Source of the DNA: Clostridium sp. CAG:571
GTDB lineage: Bacteria > Bacillota > Clostridia > TANB77 > CAG-508
NCBI GenBank assembly: GCA_000434015.1
Contig: HF999523.1
Coordinates: 263,423 to 327,422 of the forward strand
Length of the DNA stretch: 64,000 nucleotides
Reading direction: 5' to 3'
Shown: positions 26,701-34,809 of the stretch, one piece after another
Position numbering within the stretch: position 1 is the first letter of the stretch
Layout: every line of letters begins with the position of its first letter
Position numbers and translations under genes: made by a program
Notes under the pieces: model-generated
Seen by the model: the letters and a program-made list of their open reading frames with translations, nothing else
The model's database searches: none
What the model was told of the DNA's origin: nothing

Positions 26701-27345
26701 ATGATAAAAAGAATAATATTTGATTTAGATAATACTTTAATTGATTGGGAAGATAATTATTGGGAAGATGGAATTAAATTTGCATGTAAAAAACTAAATA
26801 TAAATTATAATGATAAGTTAAAAAATGATATAATAAATGTAATTGACAATTATGAAAAAACACAAGAATATTTTAAAATAGATATTATGCAGGATTTGAT
26901 AAATAAAAAATTAGATAGTAATTATGATACCAAATTTATAAAATTAATATTAAATTATTTTGAAAAATGTGTTCCAAATAAAATAGATAGCAAAATCATA
27001 GAAACATTAAAGTATTTACAAAGTAAATATGAATTAGTAGTTTTAACAAATTGGTTTGAATATCAACAAAAACAGAGGTTGAAAAATGCAAATTTATATA
27101 AGTATTTTAAAAAGGTGTATGGTACTGAAACAGTGAAAATAAAACCAAATAAAGAAGCTTTTGAACTAGCAAGAGGCAACGTATTACCAAATGAATGTGT
27201 AATGATCGGAGATAATTTCGAAATAGATATAAAAGGAGCAATAAATGCAGGACTTGAAGCAATTTTTTATAACAGAAAAAATATTGATGTTAGTAAAAAA
27301 TATAAAAGTATTTATAAATTTGAAGAACTAAAAGAAATTTTGTAA
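26701..27345 (+). CDS. HAD superfamily hydrolase
   Basis: The 214-residue product has the haloacid dehalogenase motif I with the nucleophile Asp (IIFDLDNTLIDWED, residues 5-18), motif II VVLTNW near 117, Lys in KVYGTETVKIKPNKEAF, and motif IV MIGDNFEIDIKGAINAG near 168-184. A helical cap lies between motifs I and II, as in subfamily IA phosphatases. The substrate is unknown. No strong ribosome binding site precedes the ATG. The gene stands alone after the mntP remnant. Confidence 0.88.
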   Translation: MIKRIIFDLDNTLIDWEDNYWEDGIKFACKKLNINYNDKLKNDIINVIDNYEKTQEYFKIDIMQDLINKKLDSNYDTKFIKLILNYFEKCVPNKIDSKIIETLKYLQSKYELVVLTNWFEYQQKQRLKNANLYKYFKKVYGTETVKIKPNKEAFELARGNVLPNECVMIGDNFEIDIKGAINAGLEAIFYNRKNIDVSKKYKSIYKFEELKEIL

Positions 27346-27409
27346 AATTAGTAACAATTAATTTTAATATTCATATTATAAAAATAATAAAATAGGAGGT
27401 AATTATAAT

Positions 27410-27703
27410 ATGGATGGATTATACGAAGCTATTGTAAAGACACCAATAGGAGAAATAAAAGGAAACTTAAAATTGGAATGTAATGGAGCTAATCTGAGTG
27501 GATATGTTGAAGCTATGGGGAAAAGAAGTAATTTTTCTGGTGGAAAAGTTGTAGGAAATAAATTTTTAATTTCTGGAACAATGAGTGTAGCGATTACTAA
27601 AATACAATATGATATTCAAGGTGAAGTTATAGGAAATGTACTAAACATAAGTGCTAAAACTAATATGGGAAGTTTTAAAATACAAGGAAGAAAAATTAAA
27701 TAA
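27410..27703 (+). CDS. Hypothetical 97-residue beta-rich protein
   Basis: I do not recognise a family. The product (MDGLYEAIVKTPIGEIKGNL...) consists of alternating short beta-strand-like segments with repeated glycines. Several repeats resemble each other (TPIGEIKGNL, ANLSGYVEAMG, KVVGNKFLISGTM, NMGSFKIQGRK), which suggests a small beta-barrel or sheet. There is no signal peptide or membrane segment. A strong AGGAGGT precedes the ATG, and a terminator follows directly, so the gene is probably real and monocistronic. Confidence 0.75.
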   Translation: MDGLYEAIVKTPIGEIKGNLKLECNGANLSGYVEAMGKRSNFSGGKVVGNKFLISGTMSVAITKIQYDIQGEVIGNVLNISAKTNMGSFKIQGRKIK

Positions 27704-27706
27704 ATA

Positions 27707-27770
27707 AAAAAGCTATTAATTTATGAACTTGATAAGGGTTCCTTTAATTTATTAATAGCTTTTATTTTTT
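27707..27770. terminator. Bidirectional terminator
   Basis: AAAAAGCTATTAAT and ATTAATAGCTTTTT form a long stem with a loop of about 27 bases, with A-runs on one side and T-runs on the other. It can serve both the gene ending at 27703 and the minus-strand gene ending at 27802. Confidence 0.75.
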
Positions 27771-27801
27771 ACTTAATTAAAGTTGTTTAAAGTTAATCTC
27801 T

Positions 27802-27957
27802 TTATACTTCTATTATTAATTTTCCACTTTCAAACTTAGTAGATTTTGTATCATAATGTTTTAAATCTTCAGGAAGATTTTCAGATGAGTCATCAAAAAT
27901 AGTTTCATTATTTTTAATAACTTTCAAATTATATAATCTTATATCTCCTAATTTCAT
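27802..27957 (-). CDS. Hypothetical 51-residue protein downstream of tRNA-Gln
   Basis: I do not recognise the family. The product begins MKLGDIRLYNLKVIKNNE and ends in KFESGKLIIEV. It is acidic in the middle (DDSSENLPEDLKHYD). The ATG at 27957 follows TTGGAGATGATTTA. The frame can be extended upstream to 28005, but that would place the start inside the tRNA-Gln gene, so I reject the longer form. It is transcribed in the same direction as the tRNA, 23 bases behind it. Confidence 0.6.
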   Translation of the reverse strand: MKLGDIRLYNLKVIKNNETIFDDSSENLPEDLKHYDTKSTKFESGKLIIEV

Positions 27958-27979
27958 TAAATCATCTCCAATAAAATTT

Positions 27980-28054
27980 TGGCTGGGGTACTGTGATTCG
28001 AACACAGGAATGTCGGAGTCAGAGTCCGATGCCTTACCGCTTGGCGATACCCCA
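27980..28054 (-). tRNA. tRNA-Gln (anticodon CTG), CCA encoded
   Basis: On the minus strand the acceptor arms TGGGGTA and TACCCCA pair fully, with G73 and an encoded CCA. The anticodon stem TCGGA/TCCGA encloses loop CTCTGAC, so the anticodon is CTG (reads CAG). The T-arm loop is TTCGAAT within CTGTG/CACAG. It is the only tRNA gene found in the window. Confidence 0.93.
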
Positions 28055-28276
28055 ATATAAATAATAAAATACTTAATAATAATATCACAATTAATTAAAA
28101 AATTCTATAGTTGTGAATAAATAATTTATAATTTTTTATAAAAATATTAACCAATTATCCATACTTAGTTGATTTATTATGTAAAATACTATATAATATA
28201 GAGTAGATGCCGAAAGGTATTATAACAAAAAATGGACTATTTATAGTCAAGTCCTACATGGGCGGAAAGGTTTTTT

Positions 28277-28693
28277 ATGAAAATTAATGACAACTCGGAA
28301 CGCTACAACAACTGTGTCTTCTTGGGAGGCACCTGCGCAGACTCCACTTGGAGAACGGATCTCATCCGGATGTTCAAGGAATCTGTGCCGTACTTCGATC
28401 CGCAGGTTCCGGACTGGACGCCGGAGGATGCTGAGCGCGAAGATGCGTGCAAGCCGGTCGCGGGGATCAATGTATTCGTAATCACTGGTGAAGCTCTCGG
28501 AACCTACTCGGGATTCGAGATTTGCGAAGAAGCTCACCGTGCACCCGAAAAGTTGGTGTTTGCAACCGTTGGAGAGCTTCCGGCAAACCAGGAAAAGGGA
28601 ATTGCAAAGATCAAGAAGGCCCTGAGCGCGATGGGATGTCGCGTGTGCGAAACTCTCGAAGAAATCGCTGAGATCGTAAACCAGGCATACTAA
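28277..28693 (+). CDS. Nucleoside 2-deoxyribosyltransferase-like protein, foreign GC-rich gene
   Basis: The 138-residue product has the family motifs FLGGTCADSTWR (residues 15-26), a YFDPQVPDW segment and GTYSGFEICEEAH, as in the small nucleoside 2-deoxyribosyltransferase-like proteins of phages and bacteria. Its base composition is far richer in G+C than every neighbour, and codons such as CCG, GCG, CTC and AAG are common. This indicates recent transfer or a chimeric join. Codon 31 is an in-frame CGG followed by A (28367-28369), read as Arg. If the host shifts at CGGA, the product would be cut at 28481. GGAAAGG precedes the ATG; a terminator of its own follows. Confidence 0.8.
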   Translation: MKINDNSERYNNCVFLGGTCADSTWRTDLIRMFKESVPYFDPQVPDWTPEDAEREDACKPVAGINVFVITGEALGTYSGFEICEEAHRAPEKLVFATVGELPANQEKGIAKIKKALSAMGCRVCETLEEIAEIVNQAY

Positions 28694-28745
28694 TCTCAAA
28701 AAAACAAGGTACCGGATAGTCTAATTTTACAATTTGGCACCTCCA

Positions 28746-28776
28746 CCGAGCACTCGTGTTCGGTGGTTTCTTTTAT
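28746..28776 (+). terminator. Terminator of the foreign gene
   Basis: CCACCGA (28743-28749) pairs with TCGGTGG (28760-28766) around a GC-rich loop, followed by TTTCTTTTATTTT. It has higher G+C than the host terminators, in line with a transferred unit that carries its own terminator. Confidence 0.7.
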
Positions 28777-29432
28777 TTTAATAAATCTTTATCATAGTTC
28801 CTTTTTACCAACTCTTTATATGCATTCCAAACATAATCTGGAATGTCTACTTTTTCTTGTAAACCTCTTTCAGCATATATTTTTAACCTTTGAATATCTC
28901 CTACTAAAACATGAATCCAGGAATCTTTTGAAACTCCGTTGATATTGTAGTTTTCAATATAATCACTACAAGAAATATTTTCAGACGTTATAAATCCTGT
29001 ATATTCTGGCATATATTTTTTCATACAAGCCCAGGTTCTTCTTTCGACATAAGGGCGACATACAAAAATAGCTGAATTTATATTTAATCTTTTTGTTTCA
29101 ATTAAATTTTTAGTGAATTTAAAATTCTCTATCGTATTTGTAGATTGATTTTCAATATATATTTTTTCTTTTGGTACTCCTCTTTTTTCGGCAAGAGCTG
29201 CAAATTTATTGGCTTCAGGAATTTTCCAAATGTTTTTGGTGATTTTTCCAAGTCCACCTGAAAATATAATTTTATCAGATAATCCTTGATTATATACATC
29301 TATAGCAACATCTGCTACTTTAATATCTGCACAGCCTAATACGATTATGAAATCTGATTTCTTTAGGGGCTGATTTAATTTCATAAAATCCCAAAGAATT
29401 TGTATATATTTTAAATCATCTTGATTTACCAT
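28773..29432 (-). CDS. YdcF/DUF218 family protein
   Basis: The 219-residue product has the DUF218 pattern: FIIVLGCADIKVADVAIDVY (residues 28-47), then SDKIIFSGGLGK and the acidic ENQSTNTIENFKF (IENQSTNT near residue 97). There is no membrane segment, as in YdcF rather than SanA or ElyC. The biochemical role of this family is unclear. The ATG has AAGGAG on the minus strand. The gene is convergent with the foreign gene at 28277. Confidence 0.85.
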   Translation of the reverse strand: MVNQDDLKYIQILWDFMKLNQPLKKSDFIIVLGCADIKVADVAIDVYNQGLSDKIIFSGGLGKITKNIWKIPEANKFAALAEKRGVPKEKIYIENQSTNTIENFKFTKNLIETKRLNINSAIFVCRPYVERRTWACMKKYMPEYTGFITSENISCSDYIENYNINGVSKDSWIHVLVGDIQRLKIYAERGLQEKVDIPDYVWNAYKELVKRNYDKDLLK

Positions 29433-29636
29433 AATTATTTTATCTCCTTTTCAAATAATATATAATATGAATCTTTTTTATTAATGACTTTGGTAAGCGC
29501 ATCATATCTTTGATTATTATATTATAAAAATTGTTTAAAATACAATAATGTTTTTAGTAATTTTAAATTTGAACTTTTTGTTAGAAATTCTATTAAATTG
29601 TATTTTGGGGTATATAAATTAAAATAAAAAAGTAAA

Positions 29637-29770
29637 TTGACAAATGCAATCTGTATGAAATTATACATAATAATAAAATAAGAAAAAGCCAAGGTATTTA
29701 TATTGATGTGACTACTATTTAAGGTTTACTTACAAGGAGAAATCTACATATAATATTTAGGCTTTTTTAG
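29637..29770 (+). ncRNA. Candidate small RNA with promoter and terminator-like ends
   Basis: This is in a 460-base gap between 29433 and dxs. TTGACA (29637-29642) with a TATACA 19 bases on could start transcription. AAAAAGCC (29683-29690) pairs with GGCTTTTT (29760-29767), followed by further T, closing a stem around about 70 bases (with TGATGTGACTACT and AAATCTACAT segments that can pair in part). It does not match a riboswitch class I know. A regulatory leader of dxs is also possible. The rest of the gap is AT-rich with nothing I recognise. Confidence 0.35.
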
Positions 29771-29892
29771 TAATATTATTAAAGTTGGTAAAGAACATTT
29801 TTGTATAATAATTTAAGATATAATATAATAGACAAAACTTAGATAGTGTGCTATTATTAAGCTTAATTAACAGTAAAAAGGCGGAAGATATT

Positions 29893-31773
29893 ATGGGCAA
29901 TGTGCTAGAAAAAGTAAATATGCCAGAAGATTTAAAAAGTCTTAATTTAAAAGAAAAAGAAGAATTGGCTACAGAAATAAGAAGATTTATAATAGAAAAT
30001 GTTTCGAAAACAGGAGGTCATTTAGCATCTAATCTAGGTGTAGTAGAGCTTACAATAGCTATACATAGTGTGTTTGATATGCCAGATGATAAAATAATTT
30101 GGGATGTTGGACATCAAACATATGTACATAAAATTTTAACAGGTAGAAAAGATAAATTTAATACATTAAGGAAATTGAATGGATTAGCTGGTTTTCCCAA
30201 AACATCAGAATCAAAATATGACTCGTTTAATACAGGACATAGTAGTACATCAATTTCTGTTGCACTTGGAATGGCAAGGGCAAGAGATTTAAAAAAAGAA
30301 AAAAATAATGTTGTTGCAGTAATTGGCGATGGAGCATTAACTGGAGGAATGGCATTAGAAGCTTTAAATGATGCCGGGTGTAGTAATACAAATTTGATAG
30401 TTATTCTTAATGATAATGAAATGAGTATATCAAAAAATGTTGGTGGAATTTCCATGGCTTTAGGGAAAATAAGAACAAGAAAAGCTTATACAAAATCAAA
30501 CCAATATTTAAAGAAAAGCTTAAAAAAAGTTCCACATATAGGAAAAATTATTATAAAAGCAGCAAGAAAAATAAAATATGGAGTAAAGCAATTATTTATA
30601 CCTAATATGTTTTTTGAAGATTTAGGTTTTAGATATTTAGGACCAATAGATGGAAATGATATAGAAAAAGTACAAGATTTATTGGAAATGGCAAAAAGAT
30701 TAAAAGGTCCTGTATTAGTACATGTTGTTACTAAAAAAGGAAAAGGGTATAAACCAGCAGAAGAAAATCCAGATAAATTTCATAGTACATCTAGTTTTGA
30801 TATAGAAACAGGTAAAAATAAAAAAGAGAAGAAAAAAGATTATTCTAAAGTATTTGGAGAAAAGTTAGAATGTTTAGCAAAAGAAAATAAAAATATAGTA
30901 GCAATAACAGCAGCAATGTGTGATGGAACTGGGCTTTCAAACTTTAAAAAACAATTTCCAGATAGGTTTTTTGATGTTGGAATTGCAGAACAACATGCAC
31001 TGGGAATGGCCGCAGGAATGGCAAAAGATGGTTTGATACCAGTGGTTCCGATATATTCATCATTTTATCAAAGAGGGTATGACCAAGTTATACATGATAT
31101 ATGTCTTCAAAAACTACCAGTAATAATGTGTGTAGATAGAGCAGGAATTGTGGGAAATGATGGTGAAACACATCAAGGAATTTTAGATTTAGCATTTTTT
31201 TCTTTAGTTCCGAATTTAACTATATTAGCACCAAAAGACTTTAAAGAATTAGAACAGATGCTAGAATTTGCAGTTGAGCTAAAAGCTCCTGTTGTTATTA
31301 GATATCCAAGAGGAGGAGAAGAAAGAGCGTTTGCAAGTCATAAAGAGATAAGTTTAGGTGAGTCAGAGCTATTAAAAGATGGGAATGATTTAACGATTAT
31401 TGGAATAGGAAAAACAACTAAAAGGGCATTAGATGTTTCAGATATTCTAGAAAAAAAAGGGATTTCTTGCGAAGTGATAAATGCAAGATTCTTAAAACCG
31501 TTTGATAATAAAAATATATTAAATTCTATACTAAAAACTAATAAAGTAATAACTATAGAAGATGGAATTTTAAGAGGAGGACTTGCTACATCAGTACAAG
31601 AATTAATTATTGAAAATGATATAAAAAACGTATTAATAGAATCTTATGCTTATAGAGATACTTTTGTAAAACAAGGAACAATAGAAGAAATAGAAAAATA
31701 TTTTTGCCTAGATGCAGAGTCGATAGCAAAAGATATAAGTAAAAAAATATGTGTACAGGAAAAAGAAATATAA
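29893..31773 (+). CDS. dxs: 1-deoxy-D-xylulose-5-phosphate synthase
   Basis: DXS condenses pyruvate with glyceraldehyde 3-phosphate, the first step of the MEP isoprenoid pathway and a source for thiamine and pyridoxal. The 626-residue product has GHLASNLGVVELTIA, WDVGHQTYVHKILTGR, GDGALTGGMALEALN...NDNEMSIS for thiamine diphosphate, and GIAEQHALGMAAGMA in the second domain. Length is typical. I chose ATG 29893, preceded by AAGGCGGA; a GTG in frame at 29848 has no ribosome binding site. An S4-domain gene follows after 13 bases. Confidence 0.95.
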   Translation: MGNVLEKVNMPEDLKSLNLKEKEELATEIRRFIIENVSKTGGHLASNLGVVELTIAIHSVFDMPDDKIIWDVGHQTYVHKILTGRKDKFNTLRKLNGLAGFPKTSESKYDSFNTGHSSTSISVALGMARARDLKKEKNNVVAVIGDGALTGGMALEALNDAGCSNTNLIVILNDNEMSISKNVGGISMALGKIRTRKAYTKSNQYLKKSLKKVPHIGKIIIKAARKIKYGVKQLFIPNMFFEDLGFRYLGPIDGNDIEKVQDLLEMAKRLKGPVLVHVVTKKGKGYKPAEENPDKFHSTSSFDIETGKNKKEKKKDYSKVFGEKLECLAKENKNIVAITAAMCDGTGLSNFKKQFPDRFFDVGIAEQHALGMAAGMAKDGLIPVVPIYSSFYQRGYDQVIHDICLQKLPVIMCVDRAGIVGNDGETHQGILDLAFFSLVPNLTILAPKDFKELEQMLEFAVELKAPVVIRYPRGGEERAFASHKEISLGESELLKDGNDLTIIGIGKTTKRALDVSDILEKKGISCEVINARFLKPFDNKNILNSILKTNKVITIEDGILRGGLATSVQELIIENDIKNVLIESYAYRDTFVKQGTIEEIEKYFCLDAESIAKDISKKICVQEKEI

Positions 31774-31786
31774 GGAAATATATAAT

Positions 31787-32593
31787 ATGCAAAAAAGAGA
31801 AATATTAGAAAAATATAAAAAAGAAGAAGAAAGAATTTTAGTAGCAAAGTTATTAGATAAAATAGAACTTTGTGAAAAAAGAAATAAAATGGAATATACA
31901 GACTTTTTAGATGAGTATAAAGAAAGTATGTTAAAAAAAGTGCTTAATTTGGTAAAAACAGATTATATTTGTTTTGGGGGATATGAAGAAGCGGAACGTA
32001 AATTATTAATAGTATATCCAGAAAAGCTAAATCAAGTATTTGAGGAAAACAAATTTAATTTTAATACAATAATCAGTGTGATTAGAATAAATCCTTTAAA
32101 AGAAGAAATAAAAAATTTAAATCATAGAGCTTATTTAGGAGGATTAATAAAACTTGGAATTAATAGAGAAAAAATAGGTGATATAATAGTACATGAAAAT
32201 GGTGCAGATATAATAATTTTAAAAGAAATTGAAAAATTTTTATATACTAATTTATGTACTTTAAAGAGATTTAAAAATAGCAAAATAGAAGTTGTTAAAC
32301 TAGAAAACATTATTAATAAAAAACAAGAAATGCAAGAATGTAAAATTATAGTATCATCATTAAGAGTAGACAATATAATATCAGAGATATGTAAAACTTC
32401 AAGAAATAAAGCAAGTGAAAATCTTTTATCAGAAAGAGTATTTATAAATGGAGAATGTATAAAAAAGAATACTAAACTAATAAAAGAAAATGACAAAATA
32501 ACAATAAGAGGAAAAGGCAGATTTATTATAAAGCAAATACTTGAAGAAAATAAAAAGGGAAAAATCCCTGTAATAATAAATTTTTATAAGTAA
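31787..32593 (+). CDS. YlmH family S4-domain RNA-binding protein
   Basis: The 268-residue product has the YlmH plan. There is a helical N-terminus, a central domain with FLDEYKESMLKK and CFGGYEEAERKLLIVYP, and a C-terminal S4 domain (SSLRVDNIISEICKTSRNKA, then VFINGECIKKNT...GRGRF-type end). YlmH of Bacillus binds ribosomes and is implicated in cell-division operons and stalled-ribosome rescue. I place the start at 31787, with AAGGAAATA before it. It is probably co-transcribed with dxs. Confidence 0.9.
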   Translation: MQKREILEKYKKEEERILVAKLLDKIELCEKRNKMEYTDFLDEYKESMLKKVLNLVKTDYICFGGYEEAERKLLIVYPEKLNQVFEENKFNFNTIISVIRINPLKEEIKNLNHRAYLGGLIKLGINREKIGDIIVHENGADIIILKEIEKFLYTNLCTLKRFKNSKIEVVKLENIINKKQEMQECKIIVSSLRVDNIISEICKTSRNKASENLLSERVFINGECIKKNTKLIKENDKITIRGKGRFIIKQILEENKKGKIPVIINFYK

Positions 32594-32597
32594 AACA

Positions 32598-32626
32598 TTG
32601 ACAAAAAAGAACAAGCGTTCTATAAT
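32598..32626 (+). promoter_or_regulatory. SOS promoter of dinB: sigma-A promoter with LexA box
   Basis: TTGACA (32598-32603) and TATAAT (32621-32626) have an ideal 17-base spacer. The LexA operator GAACAAGCGTTC (32609-32620) fills the spacer and matches the Gram-positive consensus (GAAC-N4-GTTC). LexA bound here would block RNA polymerase, so dinB should be induced by DNA damage. Confidence 0.93.
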
Positions 32627-32643
32627 AGCGAAGGTGATATATT

Positions 32644-33856
32644 TTGGAAAGAAAAATCTTACATGTCGATGTAAATAATGCCTTTTTATCATGGACAGCA
32701 GTAGAAATGCTAAAAAATGGAAACAATGTAGATATAAGATCAATTCCGGCAATAATAGGAGGAGATGAAGCTAAAAGAAAAGGTGTTGTTCTTGCAAAAA
32801 GTAATATTGCAAAACAATTTGGAATAAAAACAGGTGAACCAATATATTTTGCAAGAAAAAAATGTCCTCGGAATACAAATATTCGAAAGCAACTATAATA
32901 TATATATAAAATATTCTAATCAATTATTTAATTTATTACTAGAATATACAGATGTAATAGAAAGGTTTTCTATAGATGAATGCTTTCTAGATTTAACTAA
33001 TTTTCTTAGTAATAATGATATATTAGAAAATAAAGCTATAGAGATAAAAGAAAGAGTAAAAAAAGAATTAGGTTTTACAGTAAATGTTGGCGTAAGTACT
33101 AATAAACTTTTGGCAAAAATGGCATCAGATTTTCAAAAACCAGATAGAGTACATACTTTATTCGAAAATGAAATTAAAGAAAAGATGTGGAATTTGCCAA
33201 TATCAGATTTATTTATGGTTGGAAGAAAAATGTTTCCAAAATTGCAAAGAATTGGTATATATACAATAGGAGATTTAGCTAAAAAAGATAAAAATAATAT
33301 AATTGCACTATATGGAAAATATGGTAAAATGATATGGGAATATGCAAATGGAATTAGTAATGAACCAGTAAATAATAAAAAAGAAGCACCAAAAGGAATA
33401 GGAAATTCGGTTACACTTCCACACGATATTTCGGATGTTTCAAGATTAGAAGAAATTTGTTTAAGTCTTACAGAACAAGTAACATATAGGTTGAGAAAAA
33501 ATAATTTGTTAGCAAAAGTAGTAAGTGTTCAACTAAAAAATAGTGATTTTAATGTTGTTTCACATCAGAAAAAATTAGATATGGCTACAGATAGTACAAA
33601 AGTAATTTATAAAGAAGCAAAAAAATTATTGAGTCAATTACATAAAGGAGAAAGAATAAGGTTAATTGGCTTGAGAGTAGAATCTTTAGTATCGAAAGAA
33701 GAAATGCAAATGTCACTATTTGATGTCAAAGATACAAAAAAACAAGAAGAAATAGACAAAACAGTTGATAACATTAAACGAAAATATGGATATAATATTA
33801 TTTCTAGGGCAGGAATATTAAATATAAAAAATGAAATTAAATATAAAGATAAATAA
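32644..33856 (+). CDS. dinB: DNA polymerase IV (DinB), requires +1 frameshift at CGG
   Basis: DinB is a Y-family translesion polymerase. The first frame has the metal-binding DVNNAFLSW (residues 7-15) and ends near KKC-Pro. The second has FSIDECFLDLTNF with the catalytic Asp-Glu, the thumb helix-hairpin-helix and a little-finger domain. Reading 32644-32868, skipping C 32869, then 32870-33856 gives 403 residues, a normal size, with Gly at the join. Without the shift, translation ends at 32898 and leaves no polymerase. TTG start after AAGGTGA. The last residues do not show a clear beta-clamp motif beyond MQMSLFD, which fits QxxLF. Confidence 0.92.
32869..32871 (+). other. Recoding site in dinB: CCT-C-GGA
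   Basis: In-frame CGG (codon 76) followed by A. Skipping C 32869 joins KKCP to GIQIFE. Unshifted reading gives nine further codons and a stop at 32896-32898. Confidence 0.82.
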
Positions 33857-33874
33857 ATAGTGAGGAGTTTTATT

Positions 33875-34720
33875 ATGGCAGAAATAATTAATGGAAAAGA
33901 ATTAGCAAAAAATATTCGATTAGAATTAAAAAATGAAGTGAGTAAATTAAAAGAAAAAGGAATAATTCCTAAGTTAGCAGTTATTATGGTTGGAGATGAT
34001 AAAGCATCTAAAGTTTATGTAAAAAATAAAAGTAAAGCATGTGAAGAAATTGGAATAGAATATGAAGAATTTCTACTAGATGAAAATATTTCAATGGAAG
34101 AACTTTTAAATCTAATAGAAAAATTAAATAACAGAAAAGATATAAATGGAATACTTTTACAAAGTCCTATTCCAAAGAATCTAAATATAGATGAAGCTTT
34201 TAATAAAATAGATTATAAAAAAGATGTTGATGGGTTTAATCCTGTGAATGTAGGAAAATTAGTTATAGGTCAAGATTCATTTATATCTTGTACACCCTAT
34301 GGAGTAATAAAGATGCTAGAAAATTACAATATTCCAATAGAAGGAAAAAATGTTGTTATAATAGGAAGAAGTAATATTGTTGGAAAACCATTAATGCAAT
34401 GTCTATTAAAGAAAAATGCGACAGTTACAATATGTCATTCTAAAACAAAAAATATTTCAGAAATAACAAAAAAAGCAGATATATTAGTTGCTGCTTTAGG
34501 AAAAGCAAAATTCGTAACAAAAGAAATGGTAAAAGATGGAGCAGTGGTAATAGATGTTGGAATAAATAGAGATGAATCAGGAAAATTAGTTGGTGATGTA
34601 GATTTTGAAGAAGCAGAAAAAATAGCATCATTTATAACTCCTGTTCCAGGAGGAGTAGGACCAATGACTATAGCAATGCTAATGAGTAATGTAGTAAAAG
34701 CTTGTAAAGAACAAAATTAA
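33875..34720 (+). CDS. folD: Methylenetetrahydrofolate dehydrogenase/cyclohydrolase
   Basis: FolD interconverts methylene-, methenyl- and formyl-tetrahydrofolate. The 281-residue product has VGDDKASKVYVKNKSKAC with the catalytic Lys-Tyr region (about 44-61), GILLQSPIPK, DVDGFNPVNVGKL, the Rossmann IIGRSNIVGKP near 163, and PGGVGPMTIAML at the C-terminus. The ATG at 33875 follows GAGGAG; a GTG at 33860 overlaps that site and is not used. It is 18 bases after dinB, but its function does not tie it to SOS. Confidence 0.96.
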   Translation: MAEIINGKELAKNIRLELKNEVSKLKEKGIIPKLAVIMVGDDKASKVYVKNKSKACEEIGIEYEEFLLDENISMEELLNLIEKLNNRKDINGILLQSPIPKNLNIDEAFNKIDYKKDVDGFNPVNVGKLVIGQDSFISCTPYGVIKMLENYNIPIEGKNVVIIGRSNIVGKPLMQCLLKKNATVTICHSKTKNISEITKKADILVAALGKAKFVTKEMVKDGAVVIDVGINRDESGKLVGDVDFEEAEKIASFITPVPGGVGPMTIAMLMSNVVKACKEQN

Positions 34721-34726
34721 TTATTA

Positions 34727-34766
34727 AAAAGGGGGCAAATAAAAAATATTATGCGCTCTTTTTATA
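34727..34766 (+). terminator. Probable terminator after folD
   Basis: AAAAAGGGGGC pairs imperfectly with GCGCTCTTTTT (one G-U, one mismatch) and the T-run completes it. It lies just after the folD stop. Confidence 0.5.
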
Positions 34767-34809
34767 TATTATAAAATAAATTTATAGTAAAAGAGCATAA
34801 AGGAGTTTT

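Noticed and set aside
27802..28005. A longer version of the 51-residue minus-strand gene starting at 28005
   Set aside because: The start would lie inside the tRNA-Gln gene. A better start with a ribosome binding site is at 27957.
27980..28776. Integration of the foreign gene at a tRNA attachment site
   Set aside because: It lies on the 5' side of tRNA-Gln. I found no direct repeat of the tRNA end and no integrase gene.
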